Assembly: GCA_963556195.1 (NCBI GenBank)
Contig: OY744519.1
Coordinates: 110,050,532 to 110,114,531, forward strand
From: Sepiola atlantica
Taxonomy: Eukaryota; Mollusca; Cephalopoda; Sepiida; Sepiolidae
Direction: 5' to 3'
DNA length: 64,000 nucleotides
Positions 11,719 through 21,199 of this stretch are shown piece after piece. Positions within the stretch are counted from its first letter, which is position 1. Each line of letters begins with the position of its first letter. The position numbers and the translations under genes are program-made. Under the pieces are notes generated by a model. That model saw only the letters and a program-made list of their open reading frames with translations. It did not search any database and was not told where the DNA came from.

Positions 11719-12400
11719 ACTTTATATGAAGCATTCATTGTATACGATTAATTTAACACAAGTTACTGTTTTATGGATAACTGGCAGATGATTATAGGTG
11801 CATACCTTTCCCAACAGTATGAGTGAAGTTTGTCTTGAAATTTGTGATATCTATAAATTCTGTTGCTGACCATTTGTACCCATTTAAGGAACTACAAGCT
11901 TGTTGGTGTTTTTCCTTTTAAGTTATCCATTGTTGCAGCTACCAAGCAAAAGAAACATCAGTTGCCATATCACCACTGCGACTTCAGAGAGACGACCAAC
12001 TGGTTCTGTTGACGAAGTGAACTACGCACAAACCGTTGTGGATCTAAGAACACAGCTTCTTTTGTGGTTGGATACGACCCTGCGTTTGCCATGGAAACAT
12101 CACAACGTTGGTGTCCAGACACTAGAATGGAAAATCTGACAAAATCTATGAGATAAAAAAAAACACAGATATAAACGATTTGAGCAATAGATCACACACA
12201 TACACATACCCACAATTTAAGAACTATAAATAAGACTTAAAGATATTGAATTATCTTACCTAGATGCCGCTATTCTTAATTCGTGGCCGTAGGCCGCTAT
12301 CAATGGACTGTTTCTCTTGTACCAAACGGTCATAAACAACGTTTTAAGTTTAATTTAGACGGTTTCAAACCGATATAAATGATTGTACACTAAAAGGTGG

Positions 12401-12795
12401 AAGAAATACCTGGCCAGTTAAGGTTGAGGACATGCGTTGCATCGAGTGAAATGTTATGAGACTGATACGATGGATCTGTAATGTGAGTCTTAAAGACAGG
12501 CTTAGTTCTGATGACTTCACAGGACGATTAAATATGAACAGTATATGGAGATGTATGCAGAACAATAGACTTTGATGGTATGGTTACATTGTAAGAATGA
12601 ATGTGAGTTCTTGGATTACTAGATGTAGAACAGTTGAGGTAGAAGGTTTAGTTCACAGGGGAAGGCCAACGAAAACATTGGAGGAAGTGATAAGGGTGGA
12701 CTTGAGAGAAAGAAGGATAAATAAAAACCTGGACATAAATAGGGTAATTTGGAAGTCAATTTCTAAAAGCTGCCCAACACATGCCAATATGTAAA
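12401..12795 (+). mobile_element. RTE-like LINE 3' fragment
   Basis: The plus-strand translation gives, in pieces, PVKVEDM, LIRWICNVSLKDRLSSDDF, WYGYIVRMN and GRPTKTLEEVIRVDLRERRI. This is the C-terminal block of an RTE-like LINE, related to but distinct from the 5.2-8.0 kb element. In-frame stops occur, as at the codon before NVMRLIRW. The last 65 codons are open. It is a 5'-truncated dead copy. Confidence 0.75.
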
Positions 12796-13364
12796 ACGTA
12801 CTTTAAACCGAATATGATGATGATGATGACGAAGTTGCTGGAGCAAGTCAAGAATGTAAGTAATGTAAATAGTTTTGTTGGTACTACAATCATCAGAATG
12901 ATCTCTTTTGGATTATATCTAACTTATCTCCCTTTAATCATACTGGCAAATGAAGACAATATGCTCTTCTGTCCCGGAACTCAAAAATCTCTCCCTCTTT
13001 CCTGACTGGACTTCAAAGCGATTAGTTATGCTCTGATCAGCTGCCATGTTTGTATGGCCTTCACAACTCCGACAGTGTACTTGTCAGATTTCTTTCATGG
13101 TCAGACTCATATAGAATACTTTCTAGTAGCAATCACTGATATCCCCGAATCGCCTACACACATGTAAGTAAGATGTACTTATACATTACTTATGCATTTT
13201 TCTATCTTTTCTAATCTCGCCGTCACATGTATTTATTTATTCTATTGGGACTTTAATGGCTTGAATGTCTTTAATAGTACTTATGTTTATTGTTTCCTCT
13301 TGTATATCATATAAAGTATTACCTTTCATGTTTCGTGCCCCCTTTTTTCTAGGGGAAAATAAGC

Positions 13365-13372
<8 letters not shown>

Positions 13373-13430
<58 letters not shown>
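13373..13430. repeat. (TA)n microsatellite
   Basis: About 58 bp of TA dinucleotides, immediately beyond the 3' side (minus strand) of the hammerhead-bearing repeat at 13530-13680. Confidence 0.98.
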
Positions 13431-13433
<3 letters not shown>

Positions 13434-13529
13434 AGTGTACAATTATAACGATAATTAAATTATCGTTTAATAATAATAATCTATCATGATAGTGTAAAGC
13501 TCAATATTTTAAATAGAGCAATTTATTTT

Positions 13530-13680
13530 AGAGGTAAAAGATGAGAATAAAACATTGTAAAGATACAATATTTATTAAAAACATCAAAAGTTCAGAGCAA
13601 GGAGCGTCATATCCTTAATCCATGGATTTTCAAAGAAAACATTTCTTCTCATCATAGGATGGGGAAGCCGACAATGCGAT
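13530..13680 (-). repeat. hammerhead-bearing repeat family B, copy 1
   Basis: It aligns with 14700-14850 in the same orientation. Shared anchors are 'aaaagatgagaataaaa', 'acaatatttatta' versus 'acaatatctatta', 'catgg-tttcaaagaa'. Both contain a hammerhead-like fold on the minus strand and both have a (TA)n tract beyond their minus-strand 3' side. Confidence 0.7.
13611..13660 (-). ncRNA. hammerhead ribozyme motif, core mutated (family B)
   Basis: On the minus strand the order is: stem I ATCCT (13660-13656), core ATGATGA, stem II of seven pairs (GAAGAAA / TTTCTTT, loop TGT), GAAA (13631-13628), stem III ATCC-AT-GGAT, then UA (13617-13616), and closing stem I AGGAT (13615-13611). The whole fold is present, but the first core base (normally C) is A, so cleavage is unlikely. 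Compared with the sister copy, stem I has changed on both sides (A-T to T-A), which supports a formerly selected RNA fold. Confidence 0.6.
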
Positions 13681-13829
13681 TATAAATATTGTCGGCAACA
13701 ATTAACTTTGAAAATTTTATATCAAAAATTAGGGCCAGAGGTGAAAAGTCTTATTTTGAGGTGTGAGCGTAAAGTCAAAGTGGGTGTTATCTAATAACAC
13801 GTCAGGACAAAATGAAATAAAAAATAAAA

Positions 13830-13833
<4 letters not shown>

Positions 13834-13880
<47 letters not shown>
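13834..13880. repeat. (TA)n microsatellite
   Basis: About 47 bp of TA dinucleotides, 31 bp beyond the minus-strand hammerhead at 13912-13956. Confidence 0.98.
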
Positions 13881-13885
<5 letters not shown>

Positions 13886-13911
13886 TATAAATAAATATTA
13901 ATTATTTATTA

Positions 13912-13956
13912 CCTACATACATCGATGTTTCATGCTAACGCAATCTTCAGTGCAGG
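13912..13956 (-). ncRNA. hammerhead ribozyme motif 1 (CUGAAGA core)
   Basis: On the minus strand: stem I CCTGCA, core CTGAAGA, stem II TTGC-GTTA-GCAT (three good pairs), GAAA, stem III CAT-CG-ATG, UA, and closing stem I TGTAGG. The variable core position 7 is A; the other core bases match the consensus CUGANGA...GAAA...UH. The predicted cut is between the UA and TGTAGG. Total length is 45 nt with a very short stem III, as known for hammerheads in Penelope-like elements and retrozymes. Confidence 0.72.
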
Positions 13957-14045
13957 AAGTTAATTTCCGACGGTCGACGGGCTCGAACTCCGATCACAAA
14001 TCGCCACTGATTCGTGGTCAAGAGCATTCCCCCGTTGGCCACCGC
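13912..14045 (-). mobile_element. tRNA-headed SINE carrying a hammerhead motif
   Basis: On the minus strand a tRNA-like head comes first. It has an A-box-like GGTGGCCAACGGG (14043-14031) and a good B box GGAGTTCGAGCC (13991-13980; GTTCGAGCC fits the GWTCRANNC consensus). About 25 bp later the hammerhead motif at 13956-13912 follows, then an AT-rich piece and (TA)n. The arrangement implies pol III transcription of a self-cleaving RNA. Transcription and cleavage are not shown by sequence. Confidence 0.7.
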
Positions 14046-14142
14046 AAATTAGCTAATAATTAAGGAGGAATTTAACTTTGTAAATACCGAGTCGGTGGGT
14101 ATTTTTACAACGAGCAGCAAAAGTGATCAACAACAACAAACT

Positions 14143-14170
14143 GATATATATATATATATATATATATATT
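14143..14170. repeat. (TA)n microsatellite
   Basis: About 27 bp of TA, directly 5' of the hammerhead SINE copy at 14171. Confidence 0.97.
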
Positions 14171-14300
14171 CGTACATTCTGTGGCAGGGGTTTGAACCGT
14201 GCGACTGTCCGATATTATCATCCCTGCACTGATGAGAGTGAAAGCTCGAAATGCTAGCGTATGTAGGTAAAAATAATTTAATATTATTTATTTTAAATTA
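14171..14300 (+). mobile_element. hammerhead SINE, 5'-truncated copy
   Basis: This matches 14530-14650 closely. Shared anchors are 'tctgtggcaggggtttgaac', 'gtgcgac-gtccga-attatc', 'atccctgcactgatgagag' and the AT-rich end. The A-box part is missing and replaced by (TA)n, so the copy starts inside the tRNA-like head. The B-box-like GGGGTTTGAACC remains. Confidence 0.75.
14223..14267 (+). ncRNA. hammerhead ribozyme motif 2 (intact core)
   Basis: Stem I CCTGCA (14223-14228), core CTGATGA (14229-14235), stem II GAGT-gaaa-GCTC (four pairs, GAAA tetraloop), GAAA (14248-14251), minimal stem III tg-ctag-cg, UA (14260-14261), closing stem I TGTAGG (14262-14267; one G-T wobble). Every invariant hammerhead core base is present. 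The predicted cleavage is after 14261. I consider this one of the two best candidates for an active ribozyme in the window. Confidence 0.8.
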
Positions 14301-14483
14301 ATATTATAAGCCTCTTTAGTAAGATTAAAGTTGAGCACTGTTCGGGGAAGTTAAAAATAGACTGCCATGTAGCTATAAGGAATATTCCGACAATGTTCGC
14401 AGAATCTCTAAGTCAGTCTTTCTTGATATGCCGCCCTTCTGCATAAATAGAACTTAAAATCCCTTCTTCAATGTGGTAATGTC

Positions 14484-14647
14484 ACATGGCCTAATCGTTA
14501 CAGTGCTTGCTTATGGAGTCTAGGTTGACTCTGTGGCAGGGGTTTGAACCGTGCGACCGTCCGAGATTATCATCCCTGCACTGATGAGAGCGAAAGCCTG
14601 AAACGCTAGCATATGTAGATAAAATAATTTTAAGTGATTTATTTAAA

Positions 14648-14651
<4 letters not shown>
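14484..14651 (+). mobile_element. tRNA-headed hammerhead SINE, near-complete copy
   Basis: A tRNA-like head with A-box-like TGGCCTAATCGTTA (14487-14500) and B-box-like GGTTTGAACC (14541-14550) leads into the hammerhead at 14575-14619. An AT-rich segment and the (TA)n tract at 14652 follow. The head resembles tRNA-derived SINE heads; octopus SINEs of tRNA origin are described in the literature, but I cannot say whether this is one of them. Confidence 0.75.
14575..14619 (+). ncRNA. hammerhead ribozyme motif 3 (intact core)
   Basis: Stem I CCTGCA, core CTGATGA (14581-14587), stem II GAGC-gaaa-GCCT (two strong inner pairs, one mismatch), GAAA (14600-14603), stem III cg-ctag-ca, UA (14612-14613), closing stem I TGTAG. 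The catalytic residues are all present. Stem II and III are slightly weaker than in motif 2. Stem II's inner pair is C-G here and T-G in motif 2, so pairing is kept. Predicted cleavage after 14613. Confidence 0.75.

Positions 14652-14696
<45 letters not shown>
14652..14696. repeat. (TA)n microsatellite
   Basis: About 45 bp of TA, shared boundary between hammerhead SINE (plus strand, left) and repeat family B (minus strand, right). Confidence 0.98.
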
Positions 14697-14698
<2 letters not shown>

Positions 14699-14699
14699 A

Positions 14700-14850
14700 G
14701 GGAGAGAGAGACAATTAAAAGATGAGAATAAAAAATTGCAAAAATACAATATCTATTACGTCTTCAGTTGTTCAAAGCAAGAGATTTATTTTTCCTTCCT
14801 AAAACCATGGCTTTTCAAAGAATGGAATTCTTATTATCAGAGGAATGCAT
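14700..14850 (-). repeat. hammerhead-bearing repeat family B, copy 2
   Basis: See 13530-13680 for the alignment. It is preceded on the plus strand by a GAGA run and the (TA)n tract. Confidence 0.7.
14796..14845 (-). ncRNA. hammerhead ribozyme motif, core mutated (family B)
   Basis: Minus strand: stem I TTCCT, core CTGATAA, stem II AAGAAT-TCC-ATTCTT (six pairs), GAAA, stem III AGCC-AT-GGTT, UU, and closing stem I AGGAA. The invariant G of CUGANGA is A here, which should abolish activity. Stem I TTCCT/AGGAA versus ATCCT/AGGAT in the other copy is a compensatory pair. Confidence 0.58.
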
Positions 14851-15192
14851 AGAGATAAGTTGGTAAGAGAGTTACCAAAGTCAAAAATTGAAAAGATAAA
14901 GTATTATTTAAGACGAATGTAAAAATGAAAATAGAAAGAAAAGTGAAAAAGAAAATACAGAACAGGTCCAATTCAAAGATAATGGATTAGAGATATCTGA
15001 TAACGTTGACCGTTGAAGGCGCCGCAAGAATTGTAGCATTAGATTCAATAGTATTAAATCCAGGAAAGATTGTAGAGTCCGTATAATTTTGAGGATTGTC
15101 ACAGGCACCAAAAAAAAACGGTTGAAGGGAGGTTACAGTGCAAAAGATTGGAAAATAATTTGTGTATTAAAAGCCACTTCTAAAGCATGCAA

Positions 15193-15214
15193 CATATATA
15201 TATATATATATATA
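15193..15214. repeat. (TA)n microsatellite
   Basis: Short TA tract flanking the foldback element. Confidence 0.95.
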
Positions 15215-15410
15215 GTAAGCTATGAAAATATATTTATGGCAATTAAACTACACAGAGGCTCCTGAAGATTCCCTCCGTGGATGAAACACGGGAGCCTCTG
15301 TGTAACTTAATTGCCATAAATATATTTGCATAGCTTACTACATAGCTCTACTTACGTACTGAGCACTGTTGAAGTAAGTACTGAAAATTGATACATAAAA
15401 AGTTTAAATC
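15211..15410. repeat. foldback element, copy 1
   Basis: Arms 'agtaagctatgaaaatatat...ggcaattaa' and their reverse complement (ending at 15341) enclose 'cacagaggctc' / 'gagcctctgtg' around a centre containing CTGAAGA, a short hairpin and GAAAC. A 60-bp extension to 15410 ('agctctacttacgta', 'gaaaattgatacataaaa') is also found, inverted, beside the second copy at 36725-36965. Confidence 0.85.
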
Positions 15411-15644
15411 AAAGGAAATTTTGACTTTAACGGAGGGTATATGACCTAAGGCCGAGGTGCATCAAGTATAAACACCTAAGAACGTTGCTAAAGGTGCTGA
15501 TGAAGAGACGTTTTGGATTAGCTTTATCAAATCATAAAATAAAATAAAGTATTTCCAAACTGTTTTGAAAACGATCGTACGCCATACTGGACTTAATGTT
15601 CTAATTCTTGGAACAATAGTAATTTTTTAATTCATTAAATGTTT

Positions 15645-15648
15645 TATA

Positions 15649-15723
<75 letters not shown>

Positions 15724-15895
15724 GTATATATATATATGTATATATATTTATATGTATATATATATTTATATATATATATATATATATTTATGTATATTTA
15801 TATGTATATGTATATTTATATGTATATATATATTTATATGTATATATATATATTTATATATATATATATATATATATTTATATGTATATATATAT

Positions 15896-15950
<55 letters not shown>
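15645..15950. repeat. long (TA)n / TATG-TATT satellite
   Basis: About 300 bp of TA dinucleotides interspersed with regular ATGTATATTTATATG phrases, ending in (TG)n. The Ile-Tyr-rich open frames here are translations of the repeat and not genes. Confidence 0.98.
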
Positions 15951-15959
<9 letters not shown>

Positions 15960-16059
15960 TTGTGTGTGTGTGGGGGGCAGTATTTCTTCATTCAAACATA
16001 TTTGTTTACATAAAAGAGATATATGAAAAAGTTCACCGTTGAAGGCGCCACACGAATTT

Positions 16060-16668
16060 TACTACTATTGAACCTGATGCGGATTAAGGGAATATTATTC
16101 TGCCATTCTGAATACCTGTTGCTTATACGTTATTTGAACATTTTGGGTTAGACTTTAACGAACAGATGTCCACATGCATTCCCACATGCTGAGAACTGCT
16201 TTCACACGTAAGTACATTTTTAACATTTTGCAAAATAACGAATATTTTCAATAGTGAAACACAAAAAACATTTATTCTTACTGCACCGTTTTGTTCTTTT
16301 TATTTAATTTCTATTTATGAAAAACTATTAGACTATTTGAACAAATAAAGTATTTAAGCAGTATTTTCAATATTATTTCTGGAAAATCCCGCTCTCCCCA
16401 AAAAATAAAACCCTCCTCAGTCTACAAGGATTTCTTATTAGGCGGAATAAAAAAAAACAATTTCTATGGGGAATATTTTGTATTGGTTACGCTATTAAAA
16501 CAATATTTTCGATATCAAATATTTAACATGTATTTTCAAACAAAAAGGAAACATTGATTATAAACATACACAATCATTTGGACTGCGATGTTTCGTTTCT
16601 TATAGTTAATTTCTACTCATGAAAAACTATTAGACTTTTTAAAAATATAAAGTATTTAAACCTATTTT
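16060..16668 (-). repeat. interspersed repeat family G, copy 1
   Basis: It aligns in inverted orientation with 33200-34065. Shared phrases are 'gaaaaactattagac', 'aaagtatttaa', 'aatattattt-tggaaaatcc', 'ctgttgcttatacgtt' and 'cattctgaa'. No protein motif was recognised. Confidence 0.7.
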
Positions 16669-16669
16669 A

Positions 16670-16749
<80 letters not shown>
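16669..16749 (+). repeat. (ATT)n microsatellite
   Basis: About 27 ATT units. On the minus strand it forms the (AAT)n tail of the repeat at 16750-17110. Confidence 0.98.
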
Positions 16750-17110
16750 GTTTACTCACTAGAAGTTCTCACACAAGCTGTCATCAGTGATTGGTCACTG
16801 ATAATCACCAGTGGTGGTTCCTGCAGTTTGAGTGACAACAAGTCTCTGCTGATTTCCAGTGCTCTCCACCTCTTTCGATAACTACTGCAAATGAATTTGC
16901 GTTATCACAACAGACGCTTACCATCGATTTCTCGTTGACAACGACCATTGGTCTTCTCTGGGAATTGGATGGCAATAAGCTTCCCCAATGTCCCAGTGCT
17001 CTCTGCACTCTTCCAGCAGAGGTCTGGTTAGTGCTATCCCTACTCGGTCTTTCCATCCTTCTTGACCCTTCACGACTGTTTTTTGTGGTATCAGCCGGGG
17101 CTAGTGCCAT
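16750..17110 (-). repeat. interspersed repeat family H, copy 1, with (AAT)n tail
   Basis: The minus strand matches 35050-35380 (plus): 'atggtaagcg', 'gcactggaaatc', 'caccactggtgattatcagt', 'tgtgtgagaactt-tagtga', then AAT repeats. A 3' trinucleotide tail is typical of LINE/SINE 3' ends. The 102-codon minus frame here is not conserved in the mate. Confidence 0.7.
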
Positions 17111-17194
17111 CATTTTTTAGGGGGGGGGGGGAGTTCATGAAATTTATTGCAGTTTCTGTTCCTTGGGTTCTTTAGTGCTCTTTATGTGCTTTTG

Positions 17195-17945
17195 TTTTCT
17201 TCTTATTGCTGGACAAAAGAAGAACTCAGGCAGCTTGACCAGAGGACTAGAAAAATAATGACCATGCACAACGCACTACATCCAAAAGACGATACAGACA
17301 GACTCTACATGAAGAGAAACGAAAGGGGAAGAGGACTGGTAAGTATAGAAGACTGTGTGGACGACACTAAAAAAGAACTGGAGAAATACATAAACCAGAA
17401 CATAGAAAGGCTGATCACAGTAGCAAGAGACACTATCTCAACGAACAACTCAGGAAGCACCGAAACCAGAAACAGACAAGAAAAGTGGGAAGAAAAAAAA
17501 AACTACATGGACGTTTCATAAGAATGAAAAGAGAAAAGGACACCTGAACAGAGAAACGGAATCCCTACTGACGGCTGCACAAAACAATGCGATTAAGACC
17601 AACTACATTAAAGCAAAAATAGATAAAACCCAGGAAAACAGTAAATGCAGATTGTGCAGACAAATAGACAAAACAGTAAATCACATAATAAGTGAATGCC
17701 CAAAACTGACCCCAAAAGAATACAAAAATAGGCATGACTGCGTGGGGGAAAGCAGTACACTGGGAGCTATACAAACAAATGCATTTCGAACACTCGGAAA
17801 AATGGTACAAACATAAACCAGAGACAGTACTCGAAAACGAAAAACACAAATCCTCTGGGATATGGAGGTACAAACAGATAAACTCATGCATGCAAGGAGA
17901 CCGAATGTCATAATAGTCAACAAGAAAGAAAAATCCTGCCAAATC
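17195..17945 (+). pseudogene. LINE C-terminal fragment with CCHC-like knuckle
   Basis: Plus-strand frames give EELRQLDQRTRKIMTMHNAL, then RLYMKRNERGRGLVSIEDCV, ERLITVARDTIST and, after a frame change near 17500, ESLLTAAQNNAIKTNYIKAK. Next comes CRLCRQIDKTVNHIISECPK, a C-x2-C-x8-H-x4-C knuckle, and finally a LWDMEVQTDKLMHARRPNVI-like end in yet another frame. This layout (C-terminal domain of a non-LTR polyprotein, knuckle, IVNKKEK motif) is familiar from animal LINEs. The RT core is absent. The fragment ends in an (ATT)n run at 17946. Confidence 0.75.
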
Positions 17946-17979
17946 GTTATTATTATTATTATTATTATTGTTATTATTC

Positions 17980-18903
17980 AATGGTGAAATCAAAATAAAA
18001 CCTTGATTCTTACAAACACTTCACATTCGCATTCTTGATAAAAAAAGCAAATGTCCGCAACGCCTTTACACGTTTGCATCGGTAAGCTTATTCTCGTATT
18101 TTTTCTAACAATTAATTTTCTTCCAATATTTATCGATTCTATTTTATTGCAAACAATAAATACTTAATTAAAACTATTACTTATTCTTCTTCGAATGTTT
18201 CTGTGACTAAACTAGGAAATAACACTGTCGTCATATATTAAATTTGGAGTTAATTGTCTTTAAGTGAGTTATACAAATATTTTATTTAAAAAATTAAAAT
18301 ATTTATATAATTATTTGTTTCACAAAAGTGGATAATCAGATTTCTGGGATATTATAATGTGAAAGAAATACGAAACTTTATTTAAGACTTTTAAATCTTT
18401 TCTTTGTTTGCTCAAATGAATTTGTGTTACGAAAACACAAGAATTATGTTTTTAAACCAATACTTTATTTATAAATATTGGTATTTAAATTGTTTTTATA
18501 TAAGTCACTAACAGACTTTACTTATTTTCATCGAACCTGATCCAATGAAACATGCCGTCATCGAGGAAATAAACCAGTAACACTAGCATATTTACTCATT
18601 TAAAAAGTGCTTCTTCAGATTTCATATGTAATACTACATTGATTTTAACCGGCAGCACTTTTCATGACCGCCACTGTCCGCCTCTAATTCTGTTCTCGAT
18701 TAAAATATTTGCCAATTTTACAATATTTTTTCCGTTTAGGTTTATTTTCTTTTTATTTCCTTTGCAAAATAGAATTACCATTAAAGTGTAATATACTTAA
18801 TTTATCTTTTCTGTCCTAGTTCAGTGATATAGAAATCCTTCTACACTGATAAAAAAATATTTAAATAACACATTTCAGTATTTTAAATCAGTATTTTATA
18901 TTT
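17980..18903. other. AT-rich stretch without recognised genes
   Basis: No open frame of note and no family recognised. Confidence 0.5.
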
Positions 18904-18932
18904 TCTCTGTGCAACGCCGGGACACAGGTACA
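18904..18932 (+). mobile_element. decayed Helitron-type 3' end
   Basis: 'gcaacgccgggacacaggta' resembles the hairpin and linker of the other Helitron ends, but CTAG has become 'catg'. Confidence 0.35.
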
Positions 18933-19057
18933 TGTTGAATCATACTTTAATCACCTAAACTAATTACAGTTAAATGGGTTATTTTATGATTTTTTTTTCA
19001 GGATTGATACTCTACTATTTATTTATTTTTAAAAATAAAATTAGTATTTTATATTTT

Positions 19058-19091
19058 CCCCGGATTAAGTCGGGACACAGGTCCTGCTAGT
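19058..19091 (+). mobile_element. Helitron-type 3' terminus
   Basis: Hairpin CCCG-gattaagt-CGGG followed by 'acacaggtcctg' and CTAG-T. It matches the 11689 end at 'cctgctagt'. Confidence 0.5.
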
Positions 19092-19365
19092 AAATAATAA
19101 TTTTGTGTCAAAGGGTGTGGAGTTGCTTCATTAAAAATTCCTCATCATACAGATACTCTTTCAGAGAGTATCAGCACAGAAAGAGGTTAAAAAATTAACT
19201 AATATGGAATAGAAATTTAGATATATCTCCTTTTTTACTATTGGTTAACCACCTATCAAGGACAAGAGCACCTCAAGAATAAGAATTAATGAGACAGAAA
19301 TGATTGGCAGCCGACAGATGATCAAATATATGGGAGTACTAATATTGATCAATGGTATGAACAGA

Positions 19366-19885
19366 TTATTTATGGGGCGGTTTATGACAAGAATTTGTTG
19401 ATATTGAATTTGAAGATGACAAAGTTGTTATCAGCAGGTAAGCAATCCTGTGGTAATGTGTTCCACAAGTGTGTACTGCTTGAAAATAAGCTTTGTCCAT
19501 GGAATTTCCACCTGATGTGGCGGTAGAGAGACGAGTTCCTGCTGTGAATATCTTAAAAAGAGAAACCAAAGATTGGAGCTCAGTCGAGCACCTTCCATGG
19601 AAATACGGATAGAGTAGAGAGAGACTAGCAACATCTCTTCTGTGAGAAAGGAGCTGTAAGGAAGAGAAGAGATCGTCCCCTACTTGATTTCGGAGTCGAT
19701 GTTGTACTCTGCCAAGGCAGGAAAGAGTGCTCTGTGTCGCACTTCCCCAGATGTGGTAACAGTGGTCTATTTTTGAACATATATGACTCTTATATAGGTA
19801 GAGGATTGCATCTAAAGTCAAGTACTTTCTGAGGTGCCATAAGGTATTGAGGAGGATGGGAATATTTATTTTATAAGCAAATAAA
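19366..19885 (-). pseudogene. CR1/Jockey-like LINE C-terminal fragment
   Basis: A single open frame of about 170 relevant codons on the minus strand carries AILYLYKSHICSKIDHCYHI, then WGSATQSTLSCLGRVQHRL, LLSHRRDVASLSLLYPYFHG and RCSTELQSLV. This is the conserved RT-downstream domain of the LINE family also seen at 20610-22600, 38880-39370 and 55400-55960. It is 5'-truncated and lacks any RT catalytic motif. The C-terminal WNSLP block is degraded. Confidence 0.85.
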
Positions 19886-20324
19886 TAGACAAAAACTTCA
19901 AATTGTAGATTGAAACAAGTATTCAAAGATTTATTTTATAAATGCATTTCTTTGCATTGCGCTATTTTACCATTTTCTGTCATCATTCTTTATTTTCCAA
20001 AGAACTAGACAGTGGGTGGAAAATGCCATTGAATATAGGTAAAAAAATATTTCTTCAATTTATATCATTTATGTATCATGAAAAATAAGACACAAAAATA
20101 TAAAGTTTGCTTACTTTTTGTAAGATGTCAAAGAACTGGAAAGGGGGAATCAAATATCTGACAATGGTAAAAATAGAAATTTATTTTAGAAAGTGAAAGA
20201 GAAAAGAGAAAAAGAACTGTTTAATTATTATGCTTTTTTTCAGCATCTCATATTTTAATCAATAATCATATTTAAACTTTTTCATAACAATATTTGAAAA
20301 TATATAAAATTTACACATGTGCAC

Positions 20325-20326
<2 letters not shown>

Positions 20327-20397
<71 letters not shown>
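20327..20397. repeat. (TA)n microsatellite
   Basis: About 70 bp of TA, just 5' of the LINE at 20610. Confidence 0.98.
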
Positions 20398-20400
<3 letters not shown>

Positions 20401-20673
20401 TAGAGGAATACCTATCCATAGGACGAATAAAAATTAGTTACCCGAACAGAATCACAACCCCCATGAACCAAGTATCAACCAATGGTCTGGTTGTGTGAGC
20501 TTACTGGCACCAAGCAAGCACCCACTTTGCCCTCCCTACTCTATCTAAAACCAAAATGACAATACAAAGAAAAAGAAACAAACCTAAACAAGATACCCAT
20601 CAAAAAACATCTTCGCCTCTGCACTTGAGGCTAGCATTCACAAATATCCTAAATCTCCTCACACCATTTTGAC

Positions 20674-21165
20674 ATGACTGAATACCTCCCACTCTACCGA
20701 AAAGACTCTGACAAACATATGCACTGGCTAAGAGTTTATGTTTGGAACACCCTCCCCTTGACTAGAGAGCATAGGCTAGAATCAGATGACCAAGTTTACA
20801 TATGCTTTAGATTAACCTTACAGCACAGAGTTAGTTACTTATATTTCTTATACCGTTCTCCTTCGACCTAGGACTGTACTTTGCTTAACTTTGTCTCTGA
20901 AAGCATAGATACAGCACTCATACTTGACTCGAGTGCCCTAATACATGTATTTGGGGATTTTAATGTACATCTCTGTGACTGGCTTGGATCATCCAGTTAT
21001 ACAGACACAGCTGGTAACTCCACGTATAGTTTCTCCACCCGCCTCTCTGATCGTGTGGACCAGCAAGCTTCACTTCTCGACTTGTTCTTGACCTAACTGC
21101 CCGAGGCTTGTGTGACAAATGTCCATAGCCCACTCGGAAACGATGATCACTTTGTAGTAATGATT
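20674..21165 (+). pseudogene. LINE endonuclease region
   Basis: Frames give a strand ending RVSYLYFLYRSPST, then ALIHVFGDFNVHLCDWLGSS with the catalytic GDFN motif. SLLDLFLT and HSPLGNDDHFVVMI (equivalent to the S/N-DH motif of APE endonucleases) follow. The two halves are in different frames, with a stop after FLT. The GDFN and DDH residues are preserved, while the N-terminal catalytic Glu region is not readable. Confidence 0.8.
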
Positions 21166-21199
21166 TATATTACCCTAAAATCTCATCACAAAGCTGATG

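Noticed and set aside
15495..15520. CTGATGAAGAGACG phrase as another hammerhead
   Set aside because: No GAAA element or closing stem at the right distance.
15639..16042. Three overlapping frames of more than 100 codons rich in Ile and Tyr
   Set aside because: They are translations of (TA)n and TATG repeats in different frames; no gene.
16805..17113. 102-codon minus-strand frame in repeat family H
   Set aside because: Not kept open in the second copy of the repeat at 35050-35380.
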